64,000 nt of DNA from Sulfitobacter alexandrii (GTDB lineage: Bacteria > Pseudomonadota > Alphaproteobacteria > Rhodobacterales > Rhodobacteraceae), in contig NZ_CP018076.1 of the NCBI RefSeq assembly GCF_001886735.1, positions 992,001-1,056,000 of the forward strand, in the 5' to 3' direction. The notes under the pieces were generated by a model that worked only from the letters and a program-made list of their open reading frames with translations, was not told the DNA's origin and searched no databases. Shown here piece by piece: positions 9,462 through 17,874 of the stretch (its first letter is position 1; every line of letters begins with the position of its first letter). Position numbers and translations under genes: made by a program.

Positions 9462-10648
9462 CGCTGGCCGATCCGACCCGCCTTGATGCACAGCTGGGCC
9501 GCGACATGCGCGGTCCTTCCACCGTGATCTGGCTGAGCGGGGCGGCCGTGCTGGTGTTCCTGATCTGGGCGGCCTTTGCCTGGGTCGACGAGATCGTGCG
9601 CGCCGAAGGCTCCATGATCTCCTCCTCGCGGCCCCAGATCATCCAGAACCTCGAAGGCGGCATACTGGCGCAACTCGCGGTGGGCGAGGGCGACGTGGTG
9701 GAGAAGGGCGACGTGCTCGCGCGGCTGCACGGAACGCAGTTCAAGTCGTCGGTCGATGACCTGCGCAACCAGATTTCGGCCTTCGAGATCCGCCGTCTGC
9801 GGCTGGAAGCGGAACTGGCGGGACAGTTCGACTTCGACGTGCCCGAAACGCTCGCGGCCCGGACGCCAGATATCGTCGCGTCGGAGCGGGCGCTGCTGCA
9901 GGCGCGGCAGTCGGATTTCGTGTCGCGGACGGAAGGGGCCAAGCGGGTGCTGGCCGAAGCGGCCAAGGAGCGGGCGCTGATGGACGATCTTCTGGACCGC
10001 AAGATCGTGTCGATGATCGAGGCGACCCGCGCGCGCAAGGTCCATGCCGATGCGCGCATCAAGTACGACGAGATCGTCACCCGGTCCGAACTGGACCGGG
10101 CGGAGGAATATTCCGACGTGCTCAAGGAACTCGGCACCTTGCGCCAGAACCTCAAGGCTGCCATGGACCAGCTGGACCGAACCGTTCTGACCAGCCCGAT
10201 GCGCGGCGTCGTGAACAACCTCGGTGTCACGACCATCGGCGGCGTGGTGCGGCCGGGCGAGGAGATCCTCCAGATCATTCCGCTAGACGAGGAGCTTTTC
10301 GTCGAGGCGCGCGTGAAGCCCGAGAACATCGCCGGCATCCGTCCGGGCCAGCAGGCAACCGTGAAGCTGAGCGCCTACGATTACACGATCTACGGCACGC
10401 TCAAGGGCCGGGTGAAACTGGTTTCGGCCGATACGTTCAAGGACGAACGTGCGCGCGATCCGGACGGCAACCCGCATTACAAGGTCACGGTGGAAGTGGA
10501 CACCGCGCATCTTTCCCCCCGGCAGGCCTCGCTTCAGATCAGGCCGGGGATGCAGGCCAGCGTGGAGTTGCACACGGGGTCCAAGACAGTGCTCCAATAC
10601 CTGCTGAAGCCGCTCTACAAGTCGCGGGAGGCATTTCGGGAGCCTTAG
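9458..10648 (+). CDS. HlyD family membrane-fusion protein of type I secretion system
   Basis: A 396-residue periplasmic adaptor. One N-terminal membrane helix (about residues 19-41) follows a short cytoplasmic tail. Next come a biotinyl-lipoyl-like segment (ILAQLAVGEGDVVEKGDVLARL), a coiled-coil region (about 90-230) and the second lipoyl half with LTSPMRGVVNNL. The C-terminal beta-barrel includes VRPGEEILQIIP and IRPGMQASVEL. It bridges the inner-membrane ABC protein and the TolC-like channel. The start overlaps the upstream stop in an ATGA. It is the last gene of the adhesin operon and converges with dtd. Confidence 0.93.
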   Translation: MTLADPTRLDAQLGRDMRGPSTVIWLSGAAVLVFLIWAAFAWVDEIVRAEGSMISSSRPQIIQNLEGGILAQLAVGEGDVVEKGDVLARLHGTQFKSSVDDLRNQISAFEIRRLRLEAELAGQFDFDVPETLAARTPDIVASERALLQARQSDFVSRTEGAKRVLAEAAKERALMDDLLDRKIVSMIEATRARKVHADARIKYDEIVTRSELDRAEEYSDVLKELGTLRQNLKAAMDQLDRTVLTSPMRGVVNNLGVTTIGGVVRPGEEILQIIPLDEELFVEARVKPENIAGIRPGQQATVKLSAYDYTIYGTLKGRVKLVSADTFKDERARDPDGNPHYKVTVEVDTAHLSPRQASLQIRPGMQASVELHTGSKTVLQYLLKPLYKSREAFREP

Positions 10649-10669
10649 GCGGCGTGACGGTCCGCCGCC
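10648..10669. terminator. GC-rich hairpin between convergent hlyD-like gene and dtd
   Basis: A GGCGGC/GCCGCC stem with a ten-base loop lies in the 24-base gap between the two convergent stop codons. It has no U-tract on either strand, so its action as an intrinsic terminator is only a guess. Confidence 0.25.
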
Positions 10670-10672
10670 CGT

Positions 10673-11119
10673 TCAGGGCGCGTCGGTGTCCAGCCAGATG
10701 GTCACCGGCCCGTCGTTCACGAGCGCCACGGCCATGTCCGCCCCGAAGACGCCGGTCTGCGTTTGAATACCCAGTTCCTTCACCCTCTCGACGAAGTATT
10801 CGTAGAGCGCGCGGGCCTTGTCCGGTTTCGCGGCGTAGGAAAAACCGGGCCGCGTGCCCCGCGACGTGTCGGCGGCGAGGGTGAACTGGCTGACCACGAG
10901 CGCGGCGCCGCCCGTCTGCGCAAGGCTGAGGTTCATGCGGCCCTCGTCATCCTTGAACAGCCGCAGGTTCACGATCTTCCGCGCCAGCGCGTCGGCGGTT
11001 GCCTCGGTATCCTCGGGCATCGCGCAGACGAGGATCAGCAGGCCGGCGTCGATCTCGCCGGTCGTTTCGTCCGCCACCGCGACCGAGGCGCGGCTGACCC
11101 GTTGCAGCAGGGCCCGCAT
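10673..11119 (-). CDS. dtd: D-aminoacyl-tRNA deacylase
   Basis: A 148-residue protein matching the full length of the DTD family (about 145). It hydrolyses D-aminoacyl-tRNA (for example D-Tyr-tRNA) and so keeps D-amino acids out of proteins. Both family signatures are present: [18 protein letters not shown] and [10 protein letters not shown]. It opens with the usual [13 protein letters not shown]. The start at 11119 fits the family and shares one base with the stop of the upstream nitroreductase gene. The same frame is open further upstream, but that extension lies inside the nitroreductase gene and is not coding. It is the last gene of a minus-strand operon. Confidence 0.97.
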   Translation of the reverse strand: MRALLQRVSRASVAVADETTGEIDAGLLILVCAMPEDTEATADALARKIVNLRLFKDDEGRMNLSLAQTGGAALVVSQFTLAADTSRGTRPGFSYAAKPDKARALYEYFVERVKELGIQTQTGVFGADMAVALVNDGPVTIWLDTDAP

Positions 11120-11793
11120 CAGTCCTGCCAGTCGATGATGTCTGCGGGGGTCGCACGCTCGGTGCGAAATGCATTCGCGGGCGCGGTCTCGTCGGCGTAG
11201 CCGAACGAGATTGCGCAAAGCACGAGACGGTCGTCGCCGATGCCCATCAGATCCCGCACGAGCGGCGCGTAGGCCGCGATGGCCGCCTGCGGCACGGTGG
11301 CGACCCCAAGGGCAGTGGCGGCGAGGGTGAAGGCGGTCACGAACCCCCCGGTGTCCATCGCGCCGTAGGGGCCCAGTTCGGCGGGTGAATGCACGATCGC
11401 CACGTGCGGCGCGTCGAACAGCGCGTAGTTGCGCAGCATCTGCGCCCGGCGGGCGTTGCGGTCGGACTTTTCGATCCCCACCGCATCGTACAACTGAAAA
11501 CCACAGGTGCGGCGGCGCTCGGCATAGGGGCCGGAGTAGCCCTTGGGCCAGGCGAGGTCCGGCTTGGGCGGCGCGCCTTCGGTCGCGGCCTTGGTAAGTG
11601 CATCGCGGAAGCGGTCGGTCGCAGCGCCGCGCGTGACGCTGACCTGCCACGGTTGCGCGTTGCACCATGACGGTACGTGGCGCGCCGCGGCGACGATACG
11701 TTCGACGGTCTCGTCCGGGACGGGGTCGGGGCGGAAGGCCCGGCAGGAATAGCGGGCCTCCAGGATGTCGGTGAAAGTGTCGTATTGGGTCAT
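11119..11793 (-). CDS. Nitroreductase family protein
   Basis: A 224-residue flavoprotein of the nitroreductase fold. The N-terminus has the FMN-contacting [14 protein letters not shown], then a [10 protein letters not shown] segment characteristic of the family, and a C-terminal region with [11 protein letters not shown] and CAISFGYAD. Such enzymes use NAD(P)H to reduce nitro compounds, quinones or other electron acceptors; the physiological substrate is not visible here. The gene overlaps by four bases (ATGA) with the zinc-ribbon gene upstream and by one base with dtd downstream, so the three are probably cotranscribed. Confidence 0.92.
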   Translation of the reverse strand: MTQYDTFTDILEARYSCRAFRPDPVPDETVERIVAAARHVPSWCNAQPWQVSVTRGAATDRFRDALTKAATEGAPPKPDLAWPKGYSGPYAERRRTCGFQLYDAVGIEKSDRNARRAQMLRNYALFDAPHVAIVHSPAELGPYGAMDTGGFVTAFTLAATALGVATVPQAAIAAYAPLVRDLMGIGDDRLVLCAISFGYADETAPANAFRTERATPADIIDWQD

Positions 11794-12893
11794 TGCTGTG
11801 CTGCCAGATATCCGATGATTGCCGCGGCCGCGAGGCCGAGAATGACGGCGAAGGCGATCTTGATCGCCGAATAGGGCCGTTCGCCCTGCACCCGGCCGGT
11901 GCGGCCGTTCACCACGAAGCGGTAGGTCTTGCCCCGGTACTTGTAGGCCGCCAGCCAGACGGGCAACAGGATGTGCTTGAAGGTCAGGTTGCCGAGCTGC
12001 GTCTCGATACCGTGGATGCGTTGGCGGTCGCCCCCGATGTCGAACCGCACGTCCCGCTCGATGACCCGGTCCATGTGGGCGCGGGCCTGGACGAAGCCGT
12101 CCTGCAACGAGACGGAATACGCCTCGGCGCGGAAACCGGCCAGATACTCCGGCGCGTAGGGTTCAAGGGCGGAAAGATCCCATGGCTCAAGCGCATCGGT
12201 ATAGCGCTTGGGCAGCGCGGTGGACGCGAGCACGAGCACGTCGTCGAAGAACCGGCCGACCCGGCCGGACACCGGCTGCCACCGGATCTGGGGGACCTGC
12301 TCCTGCACGCGCTTGCCATCGCGCATCACGGTCCGGGTAACGTAATAGACCGTCCCCCGTTCGCCCCTGTAGGCGGACTTGGTGTCGGCATCGTAGGTCC
12401 AGTAGGGCACGTAGATGCCCTGCATCCGACGCCCCTTTCGGGCATATTCCTGCAGGCCGCCGGGCGCGAACCAGAGCCGACCCAGCCAGTTTGTCATGGC
12501 GTCGCGCGCCGTCGCCTCGTCGAGCGCGAAGGGCAGGACGCCGCGGGGCTTGATCTGGCGTGTCGTGCCGGTATCGACGACGACCGGCGTGGCGCAGAAG
12601 GGGCATTCCTTGGCGTGTTCGGTGCCGTCGAACTCGACCTGCGCCGCGCAGTTGGGGCAGGTGGTGACCCGTGTCTCCTGCATTTCGCCGGCGTCCAGCG
12701 CGGCGGCAAAGCCCGATTCAAGGTCCAGTTCGGCGATCGCCCCGGCCGGGGCGGAGGCCCCTTCGAGGGGTTGGGTATTGCCGCAGTGGTCGCAGACAAG
12801 GCGTCCCGCGCCCGGATCGTAACGCAGGTCCGATCCGCAGCTGTCGCAGGGAAAGCGGTGCTCGGCCCTCGGGGCTGGTATCTGCTCGTCCAT
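11790..12893 (-). CDS. Zinc-ribbon protein with C-terminal membrane anchor, function unknown
   Basis: A 367-residue protein with two Cys4 zinc-ribbon motifs: PCDSCGSDL with VCDHCGNT (about residues 17-40) and TCPNCAAQV with [10 protein letters not shown] (about 80-103). The middle part is of unknown fold, with the aromatic stretch [21 protein letters not shown] single hydrophobic helix ([19 protein letters not shown]) closes the protein, so the bulk should face the cytoplasm. Similar proteins are annotated as TFIIB-type zinc-ribbon or primosomal protein N'-like, but no helicase motif is present. It is the first gene of the operon with the nitroreductase and dtd. No specific role can be assigned. 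Confidence 0.85.
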   Translation of the reverse strand: MDEQIPAPRAEHRFPCDSCGSDLRYDPGAGRLVCDHCGNTQPLEGASAPAGAIAELDLESGFAAALDAGEMQETRVTTCPNCAAQVEFDGTEHAKECPFCATPVVVDTGTTRQIKPRGVLPFALDEATARDAMTNWLGRLWFAPGGLQEYARKGRRMQGIYVPYWTYDADTKSAYRGERGTVYYVTRTVMRDGKRVQEQVPQIRWQPVSGRVGRFFDDVLVLASTALPKRYTDALEPWDLSALEPYAPEYLAGFRAEAYSVSLQDGFVQARAHMDRVIERDVRFDIGGDRQRIHGIETQLGNLTFKHILLPVWLAAYKYRGKTYRFVVNGRTGRVQGERPYSAIKIAFAVILGLAAAAIIGYLAAQQ

Positions 12894-12958
12894 CTCGGCT
12901 CCGGTGGCGGTCTTCGGGGCACGTTAGCGCCGATGCACGGGCGCTTCCAGCCGGGAGA

Positions 12959-13513
12959 TCACAAAAACCGGTGCAAGGCACGCGGGGCCATGATCCGCAG
13001 GGCATTGTCGCGCAGCTTCAGGTGCCGCCAGACGTGGAAAGCGGCATGTCCCGCCGCGATGGCCGCCAGCAGGTAGAATTCGAAGATATGGATCTGGCCG
13101 ATGATCTCGTTCGCGCGGCGCAGGCCCAGCGGCGGGGCGATGGGCAACACGCCGCCCGCCTTGAGCAGGGTGGCGGAGGTAAGACCCAGCAGGAAGCCGC
13201 TGAGCGCCACGCCGAACAGGCCCCAGATCAGCGCCTTGTGCATCCACTGGTGCAGCTTGCGGCCCCAGCCGGGCAGCTTGGGGCCCGGACGGCTGGCCAG
13301 ACCGCGGCGCATGTAATCGGCCGTCCACCATAGGCAGAGCGTGACGAACAGGAGTGCCAGTGCCGAATGGGCCTGAAAGGCGGCCGGACCGAAGGGCAGC
13401 ACGTCGTCCGGCGTGACAACGATGAACCAGACCAGCATCGGCACCATCGCCCAGTGGATGACCTTGAGCGTGGGGCGCCGGCCGGGCAGGCGGTCAAGCA
13501 GCGCGCGGCCCAT
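12959..13513 (-). CDS. Cytochrome b561-like membrane protein (first of a tandem trio in coordinate order)
   Basis: A 184-residue integral membrane protein with four hydrophobic helices. Candidate haem-b ligands are in LKVIHWAMVPML (helix 1), AHSALALLF (helix 2), QIHIFEFYLLAAIAAGHAAFHVWRHL (last helices). The shared C-terminal pattern HVWRHLKLRDNALR.M reappears in the next gene. Cytochrome b561-type proteins pass electrons between the quinone pool and periplasmic partners. It lies three bases from the neighbouring cytochrome gene. The ATG at 13513 is the natural start. The electron partner is unknown. Confidence 0.85.
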   Translation of the reverse strand: MGRALLDRLPGRRPTLKVIHWAMVPMLVWFIVVTPDDVLPFGPAAFQAHSALALLFVTLCLWWTADYMRRGLASRPGPKLPGWGRKLHQWMHKALIWGLFGVALSGFLLGLTSATLLKAGGVLPIAPPLGLRRANEIIGQIHIFEFYLLAAIAAGHAAFHVWRHLKLRDNALRIMAPRALHRFL

Positions 13514-13516
13514 CGG

Positions 13517-13942
13517 TCAGAGCCATTTGTGCATGATGCGCGGCAGGATCAGCCGCAGCGCGTTGTCGTAGAGCGCGGTGTGCCGCCAGACGTGGAACAC
13601 ACCGTGAAACGCGCCCGCGGCCAGGGTGATGTTCAGCAGGATCCACGCGTCGAGATACCGCAACGGATGCCCCGCGAGGCGTAACAGGCAGGCCAGCGCG
13701 GTCAGCGCGAGCAGGATATGAAGCGTTCTGTGCATCCACGGATAGGCACGGCGCATCCCGGGGGAAAGTTTCGGGCCGGGCCGTCCGATCAGGCCTTTCG
13801 CCAGCGTCAGCGCTTCCCACGCCGCGACCACCCCGACGAATAGCCACAGTGCCCAAGGGGTCGACACACCGCCCTTTATCATGATCAGGATGAGCAGGAA
13901 CGCGGCCCAGTGCAGGCCGATGACGATGCCCCTGCGGCTCAC
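13517..13942 (-). CDS. Small cytochrome b561-like membrane protein (second of tandem trio)
   Basis: A 141-residue membrane protein with about four predicted helices. His residues sit in GLHWAAFLLIL, MHRTLHILLAL and AFHGVFHVWRHTALYDNALR. The last of these is nearly the same as in the gene at 12959-13513, so the two are recent or conserved paralogues. The start is GTG at 13942, whose GTGA overlaps the stop of the upstream gene. It is shorter than usual b561 proteins (about 170-190 residues), mostly from missing loop sequence between helices 2 and 3. Haem binding is inferred, not shown. Confidence 0.8.
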   Translation of the reverse strand: MSRRGIVIGLHWAAFLLILIMIKGGVSTPWALWLFVGVVAAWEALTLAKGLIGRPGPKLSPGMRRAYPWMHRTLHILLALTALACLLRLAGHPLRYLDAWILLNITLAAGAFHGVFHVWRHTALYDNALRLILPRIMHKWL

Positions 13943-14427
13943 CGCAGGAACGGGATCATGCGGCGCAGCGTGCCGTCGCGGGCGACGTACTGGTGGTAGA
14001 GCGCCATCAGCGTATGCCCGACGATCAGGATCACGAGGACGTTGACCGCGATTTCATGGGCTTCCGCGGCGGGCTTTACATGGCCGTACCACGCGGTGGC
14101 GCCAAGGACGGGCACGAGGATCATCATGAGATAGAGCGCCCTGTGCCCCCAGAGGGCGGCCGTTTCCTGCCAGCCCGTGCTGCCCGCCGCGGGGGCGGGC
14201 GCGCCCGTCCGCAGGCGCACCGCGATCCGGATCAGGACCAGCAGAAAGACCGCGCCACCGATCCAGACGTGCAGGGTGTTGCCCTCGATCCCGGTGGTCC
14301 CTGCCTCGATCCGCTTGTCGAGGATACGGCCCATGCCGTCCCCGAGGAACCAGGCGGCCGCGATCAGGAAGGCGATCAGCCAGTGCAGTGTGATCTGAAG
14401 ACCGGAATAGGGGGATCTGGTGGCCAT
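13939..14427 (-). CDS. Cytochrome b561 (third of tandem trio)
   Basis: A 162-residue protein, the closest of the three to classical bacterial cytochrome b561. It begins MATRSPYSGLQITLHWL. The first-helix His (TLHW), HVWIGGAVFLL in helix 2, HRALYLMMILVP in helix 3 and GHTLMALYHQYV in helix 4 are the expected haem-ligand positions. An upstream in-frame ATG at 14499 would add 24 residues of low-complexity sequence without hydrophobicity, so 14427 is preferred. Gene order and overlaps make this the promoter-proximal member of a three-gene operon. Confidence 0.88.
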   Translation of the reverse strand: MATRSPYSGLQITLHWLIAFLIAAAWFLGDGMGRILDKRIEAGTTGIEGNTLHVWIGGAVFLLVLIRIAVRLRTGAPAPAAGSTGWQETAALWGHRALYLMMILVPVLGATAWYGHVKPAAEAHEIAVNVLVILIVGHTLMALYHQYVARDGTLRRMIPFLR

Positions 14428-14547
14428 GACGAGGGGTCCATCGGTTGGTGGCGTGGGATGACATCGGATATGGCGCGAGGCGGCGCGCCGGCCAGTCAAG
14501 CCGGCGCCCTTTTCTGCATGGATGCGCGCGCGGTCATCGGCCTCAGG

Positions 14548-15669
14548 TCAGGGGGCCGGCGGGGGCGGCGGCATCACCGTGAAGAGCTGGGCAAGCTCGG
14601 TCACGTCCTCGGCCCGCTGCCAGCCGTCCTGCCCGGGGGTCCAGACATAGGTGTCGCGGGTCAGTTTGCCTTCGGTCACCATCCGCCCCATGCGCGCCTT
14701 CGAATAGGGGCCGCTGGTCTCGCCGCCCTCTGCGATGTGCCACACATGCTCCACCGGCGGGGGCGGCGGGGGCGCCATGCCCGCCTGTGGCGCCGCGCCG
14801 GTCGCAGGCCGCGCGCCCCAGGGGCCGGCGCTTGCCGCGGCCTGACCGATCTGCATGCCCAGCCCCGCGCCAAGGCCCGCCTGCATCGCCGCACCGGCCC
14901 CGCCGTCGCGCCCCAGCGCCTCGGCCGCCTGGAACTGGGTGTACTGGTTCAGATCGCCGATGACGCCCATGGAGGATCTCTTGTCCAGCACCTGCTCCAC
15001 CGCCGGCGGGAGCGAGACGTTCTCGATGTAGAGTTCGGGGATCGTCAGCCCGTATTCCGCCACCGTCGCCGATATCTCGGTGCTGACAAGCTTGCCCAGT
15101 TCGCGGGTGTTGGCCGCCATGTCGAGAACGGGGATCTTGGACAGCGCGATCGTGCGGGAGAATTCCTGAACGATGATGTTGCGGATCTGGAAGCTGATCT
15201 CGTCCATGGTGAATTCGCCGTCGGTGCCGACGATTTCGGTCAGGAAGCGCGCCGGGTCGCTGACCCGGACCGAATAGGTGCCGAAGGCGCGCAGGCGCAC
15301 GGGGCCGAACTCCGGATCGCGCACGATGATCGGGTTCTTGGTGCCCCATTTCAGATCGTTGAACCGCGTCGTGTTGACGAAATAGACCTCGGACTTGAAG
15401 GGCGACCGGAACCCGTGGTCCCAGTGCTGCAGGGTGGTCATGATCGGCATGTTGTTGGTCTCGAGCATGTAGAGACCGGGGGTGAAGACATCGGCCAGCT
15501 GCCCCTCGTGGACAAAGACCGCCGCCTGTCCCTCGCGCACCGTCAGCTTGGCGCCGTACTTGATCTCGTGATCTTCGCGCTCGAACCGCCAGACCATCGT
15601 GTCGCGGGTATCGTCCGTCCAGTGGATGACGTCGATGAACTGGCCGGAAAGGAAGTCTAGGATGCCCAT
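14548..15669 (-). CDS. SPFH domain protein with C-terminal GYF_2 domain
   Basis: A 373-residue protein. Residues about 25-245 form an SPFH (stomatin/prohibitin/flotillin-like) domain of the virion-core/YdjI type, beginning MGILDFLSGQFIDVI and containing the ETNNMPIMTTLQHWDHGF segment. A Gly/Ala/Pro-rich linker with a run of six prolines follows. The C-terminal GYF_2 domain (about 315-360) carries the Trp/Gly pattern WHIAEGGETSGPYS and YVWTPGQDGWQRAEDV. No transmembrane helix is obvious. Relatives often sit with TelA/XpaC-type and zinc-ribbon proteins, and similar genes occur here within a few kilobases. An AAGGA site precedes the ATG. A membrane-scaffold role is inferred from the family. Confidence 0.88.
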   Translation of the reverse strand: MGILDFLSGQFIDVIHWTDDTRDTMVWRFEREDHEIKYGAKLTVREGQAAVFVHEGQLADVFTPGLYMLETNNMPIMTTLQHWDHGFRSPFKSEVYFVNTTRFNDLKWGTKNPIIVRDPEFGPVRLRAFGTYSVRVSDPARFLTEIVGTDGEFTMDEISFQIRNIIVQEFSRTIALSKIPVLDMAANTRELGKLVSTEISATVAEYGLTIPELYIENVSLPPAVEQVLDKRSSMGVIGDLNQYTQFQAAEALGRDGGAGAAMQAGLGAGLGMQIGQAAASAGPWGARPATGAAPQAGMAPPPPPPVEHVWHIAEGGETSGPYSKARMGRMVTEGKLTRDTYVWTPGQDGWQRAEDVTELAQLFTVMPPPPPAP

Positions 15670-15905
15670 GTCTTGGTCCTTGGCTGTGGGTCGCTGAAGG
15701 AGAGGATATGGTGGGGGAGGGGGGCGCGCAAGGTTTGGGGGAGTTTGGTTTCGGCCTTGCTCTGATCTTCGTGCGAGGCGCGGCGGACAACCAATTCCAG
15801 CCTTGAAGCGGACACAATCGTCATCCGCAGCAGGCTATGGAGCTCAAAAAAACTGAGCCGAGAAAGTTATCCGTACAGTAGTTGACTCATCTAAATTCGT
15901 TGAAT

Positions 15906-17600
15906 CTAAACCTTCCATATTTTTTCCCGCGAAAGCTCTGCTATGCGCTGCGTGTTTGATCGTATGATCTCCTCACTTAATTCATCAACGCCATCAAAAA
16001 GCTCTGGTAGCTTGTAACCCCTACTCTCCAAGATCACTTTCTTTTCCTTGAATTCGTTCGTGGAAAGCAACTCGTTGGTCTTTTGATCAACAAGCATGAG
16101 GTTTCCGAGTTGTCCCACGATTAAGTGATCTTCATCCGACTTATAGCTGGATTGTGGAACAAGATGCTCGATTGTAAGGTCGTCGGTTTCCCCAATGAAC
16201 GGCTGACTCTCAAAAATTGCAACCTTTCTAAGGATATACTGAACGAGAGTCTTTTGGGATGAGTGCCTATTTGTGTAAATAACTTGCTCGAAGCCTACAT
16301 CAAACTCTGAGCTTAGCACCTCTCGCTCCTGCAGTTTCGATACCAAATCAGCAATGACACGCGCAGCTTCGCCGCTATCGTTGCACTGAAATATTTGGCG
16401 TCCAAAGGAGGAATACATACCCGAAATTCCCCCGGATGACCGAGAGGAAGTTATAGCGTTGAACGAAAAATGGAATTTTTCAATATTCGAAAGTGCATTT
16501 CTTAACGTCCTGTACTTAATTGTCTTATCTCGGTATGCGCGAACCAAAGAAAGAATACCCGGCGATGGTTGGACTACTTTGAACGTTCGAAGTGCCTTAA
16601 GCGACCTTGCCGCTTCCCTTTCAGATTTGGACCAAAGATATTCCGTGTCGAAAATTGATCGCCACTGTTCAGAATCGGAAACGAAACGATCAAGATGTGA
16701 TTTTGCGTTCTTCTTGTTGACCCGGTCCTTAACCTTTTGAAAGGTCTTTGCTTTGGTTACGAAATCGTAGCGTGACTGCCACGAGTGAACGATGAAGGTA
16801 TCAGGGTCTAGCTGTATCGGGGAGCTCTTAATGGTGTCCTGAACTCTTGACCACTTCTCTTTGACCTGGTCGACTTCACTAGCTGAACGGATGAGCTTGG
16901 CAAAATGGTTTCTCAAAAGATCGGCAAGGGCCAAATCTTTTCCGCGGGTGTTGAGGGTCTCAAATATCAGATAGGCATCATCTTCGGTGTCCAGAGTGAC
17001 AAGTATCAAGTTGAGATCGAAAACGGTGTCACGCAGAATAGAAAGCCATCCAATCGCATCTTTTTTATTGTCATCTGCACTTTGCTCTTTGTTGTCGAGA
17101 TATTCGGATACTTTTTCCGATATGTTATTCTTGAATATATCAAACGCCCTCTGGATTGCCTCCTCTTCTCGCCCTACTTCAAACGGAACTTCTGCGGGAT
17201 CACTTTTCAGTATTTCCTCTTGAAGAAAAGGAAAGGAGGATTCAGTTTTAAGAACGTAAACCGTCTTATTTTCTCGATCTTTCTGCTCGATGTACGCCTG
17301 CAAGCCTTCGGCCAGTTCAGGTCGATCAAGGTCTTTGAAGGCTTCACGAATCGCACAAAGTAATATCGTGATTGTGGTCAGGCGTTGCTGCCCGTCCACT
17401 ACAGCTAAAGTTGAGCGTTCAACTTTGTATACGACCATAGCCCCAATAAAATACGCCTCGGTCATATTCTCTATAAGATCAGACCAGAACGCCGCGACGT
17501 GGTCAGGCTCCCAAGAGTATTCACGTTGAAAGCGAGGAATAAGAAAAATATTACCTTTCAAAAGCTCGTCTATTCTCTTGTCTTGGGATTCAATTTTCAT
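15906..17600 (-). CDS. GmrSD-like DUF262/DUF1524 protein, putative modification-dependent nuclease
   Basis: A 564-residue protein. The N-terminal DUF262 (ParB/Srx-like) domain carries PRFQREYSW (about 22-30) and VVDGQQRLTTI (about 68-77), the nucleotide-binding signature of GmrS. The C-terminal DUF1524 carries the His-Me/HNH-like EHLVPQ (about 478-483) followed by GNLMLV and a later Asn. In known systems (GmrSD, SspE, BrxU) such proteins cut modified or foreign DNA and act in phage defence. Here there is one fused gene and no partner methylase or Dnd/Ssp gene. The gene and its flanks (15820-15905, 17601-17790) are strikingly AT-rich and use codons (AAA, TTT, GAT) unlike all neighbours, which points to horizontal acquisition. 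No integrase or clear target-site duplication is seen. Confidence 0.88.
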   Translation of the reverse strand: MKIESQDKRIDELLKGNIFLIPRFQREYSWEPDHVAAFWSDLIENMTEAYFIGAMVVYKVERSTLAVVDGQQRLTTITILLCAIREAFKDLDRPELAEGLQAYIEQKDRENKTVYVLKTESSFPFLQEEILKSDPAEVPFEVGREEEAIQRAFDIFKNNISEKVSEYLDNKEQSADDNKKDAIGWLSILRDTVFDLNLILVTLDTEDDAYLIFETLNTRGKDLALADLLRNHFAKLIRSASEVDQVKEKWSRVQDTIKSSPIQLDPDTFIVHSWQSRYDFVTKAKTFQKVKDRVNKKNAKSHLDRFVSDSEQWRSIFDTEYLWSKSEREAARSLKALRTFKVVQPSPGILSLVRAYRDKTIKYRTLRNALSNIEKFHFSFNAITSSRSSGGISGMYSSFGRQIFQCNDSGEAARVIADLVSKLQEREVLSSEFDVGFEQVIYTNRHSSQKTLVQYILRKVAIFESQPFIGETDDLTIEHLVPQSSYKSDEDHLIVGQLGNLMLVDQKTNELLSTNEFKEKKVILESRGYKLPELFDGVDELSEEIIRSNTQRIAELSREKIWKV

Positions 17601-17874
17601 TTTCGACCGCCTCTAAAATCACAAGGTTTAGTCTATCGACTCACCAATCCGTTCACAACGTCTGGCTGTGTACGACGCTGTCTATGTACGAAAGCAAGCT
17701 ATCCGGCTCACTAGGTTCTGCATTGCTTGGCCACGCACGCGTTCAGTCCTCTGCCAATTTCGCTTTCTGCGCATGGCGGACATTCGTGCCCAGTCCAGCT
17801 ACAGGTAGCTTTTCGCCTGCGCCGGACCTAAGAGGCGCGTGCCCCTCGGACCTCCGCTCCCCGCCCAAGGCCCC

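Noticed and set aside
15806..17800. GCGGACA...CGT similarity on both sides of the GmrSD-like gene as a target duplication
   Set aside because: The two stretches share only short blocks with gaps; there are no terminal inverted repeats and no integrase.
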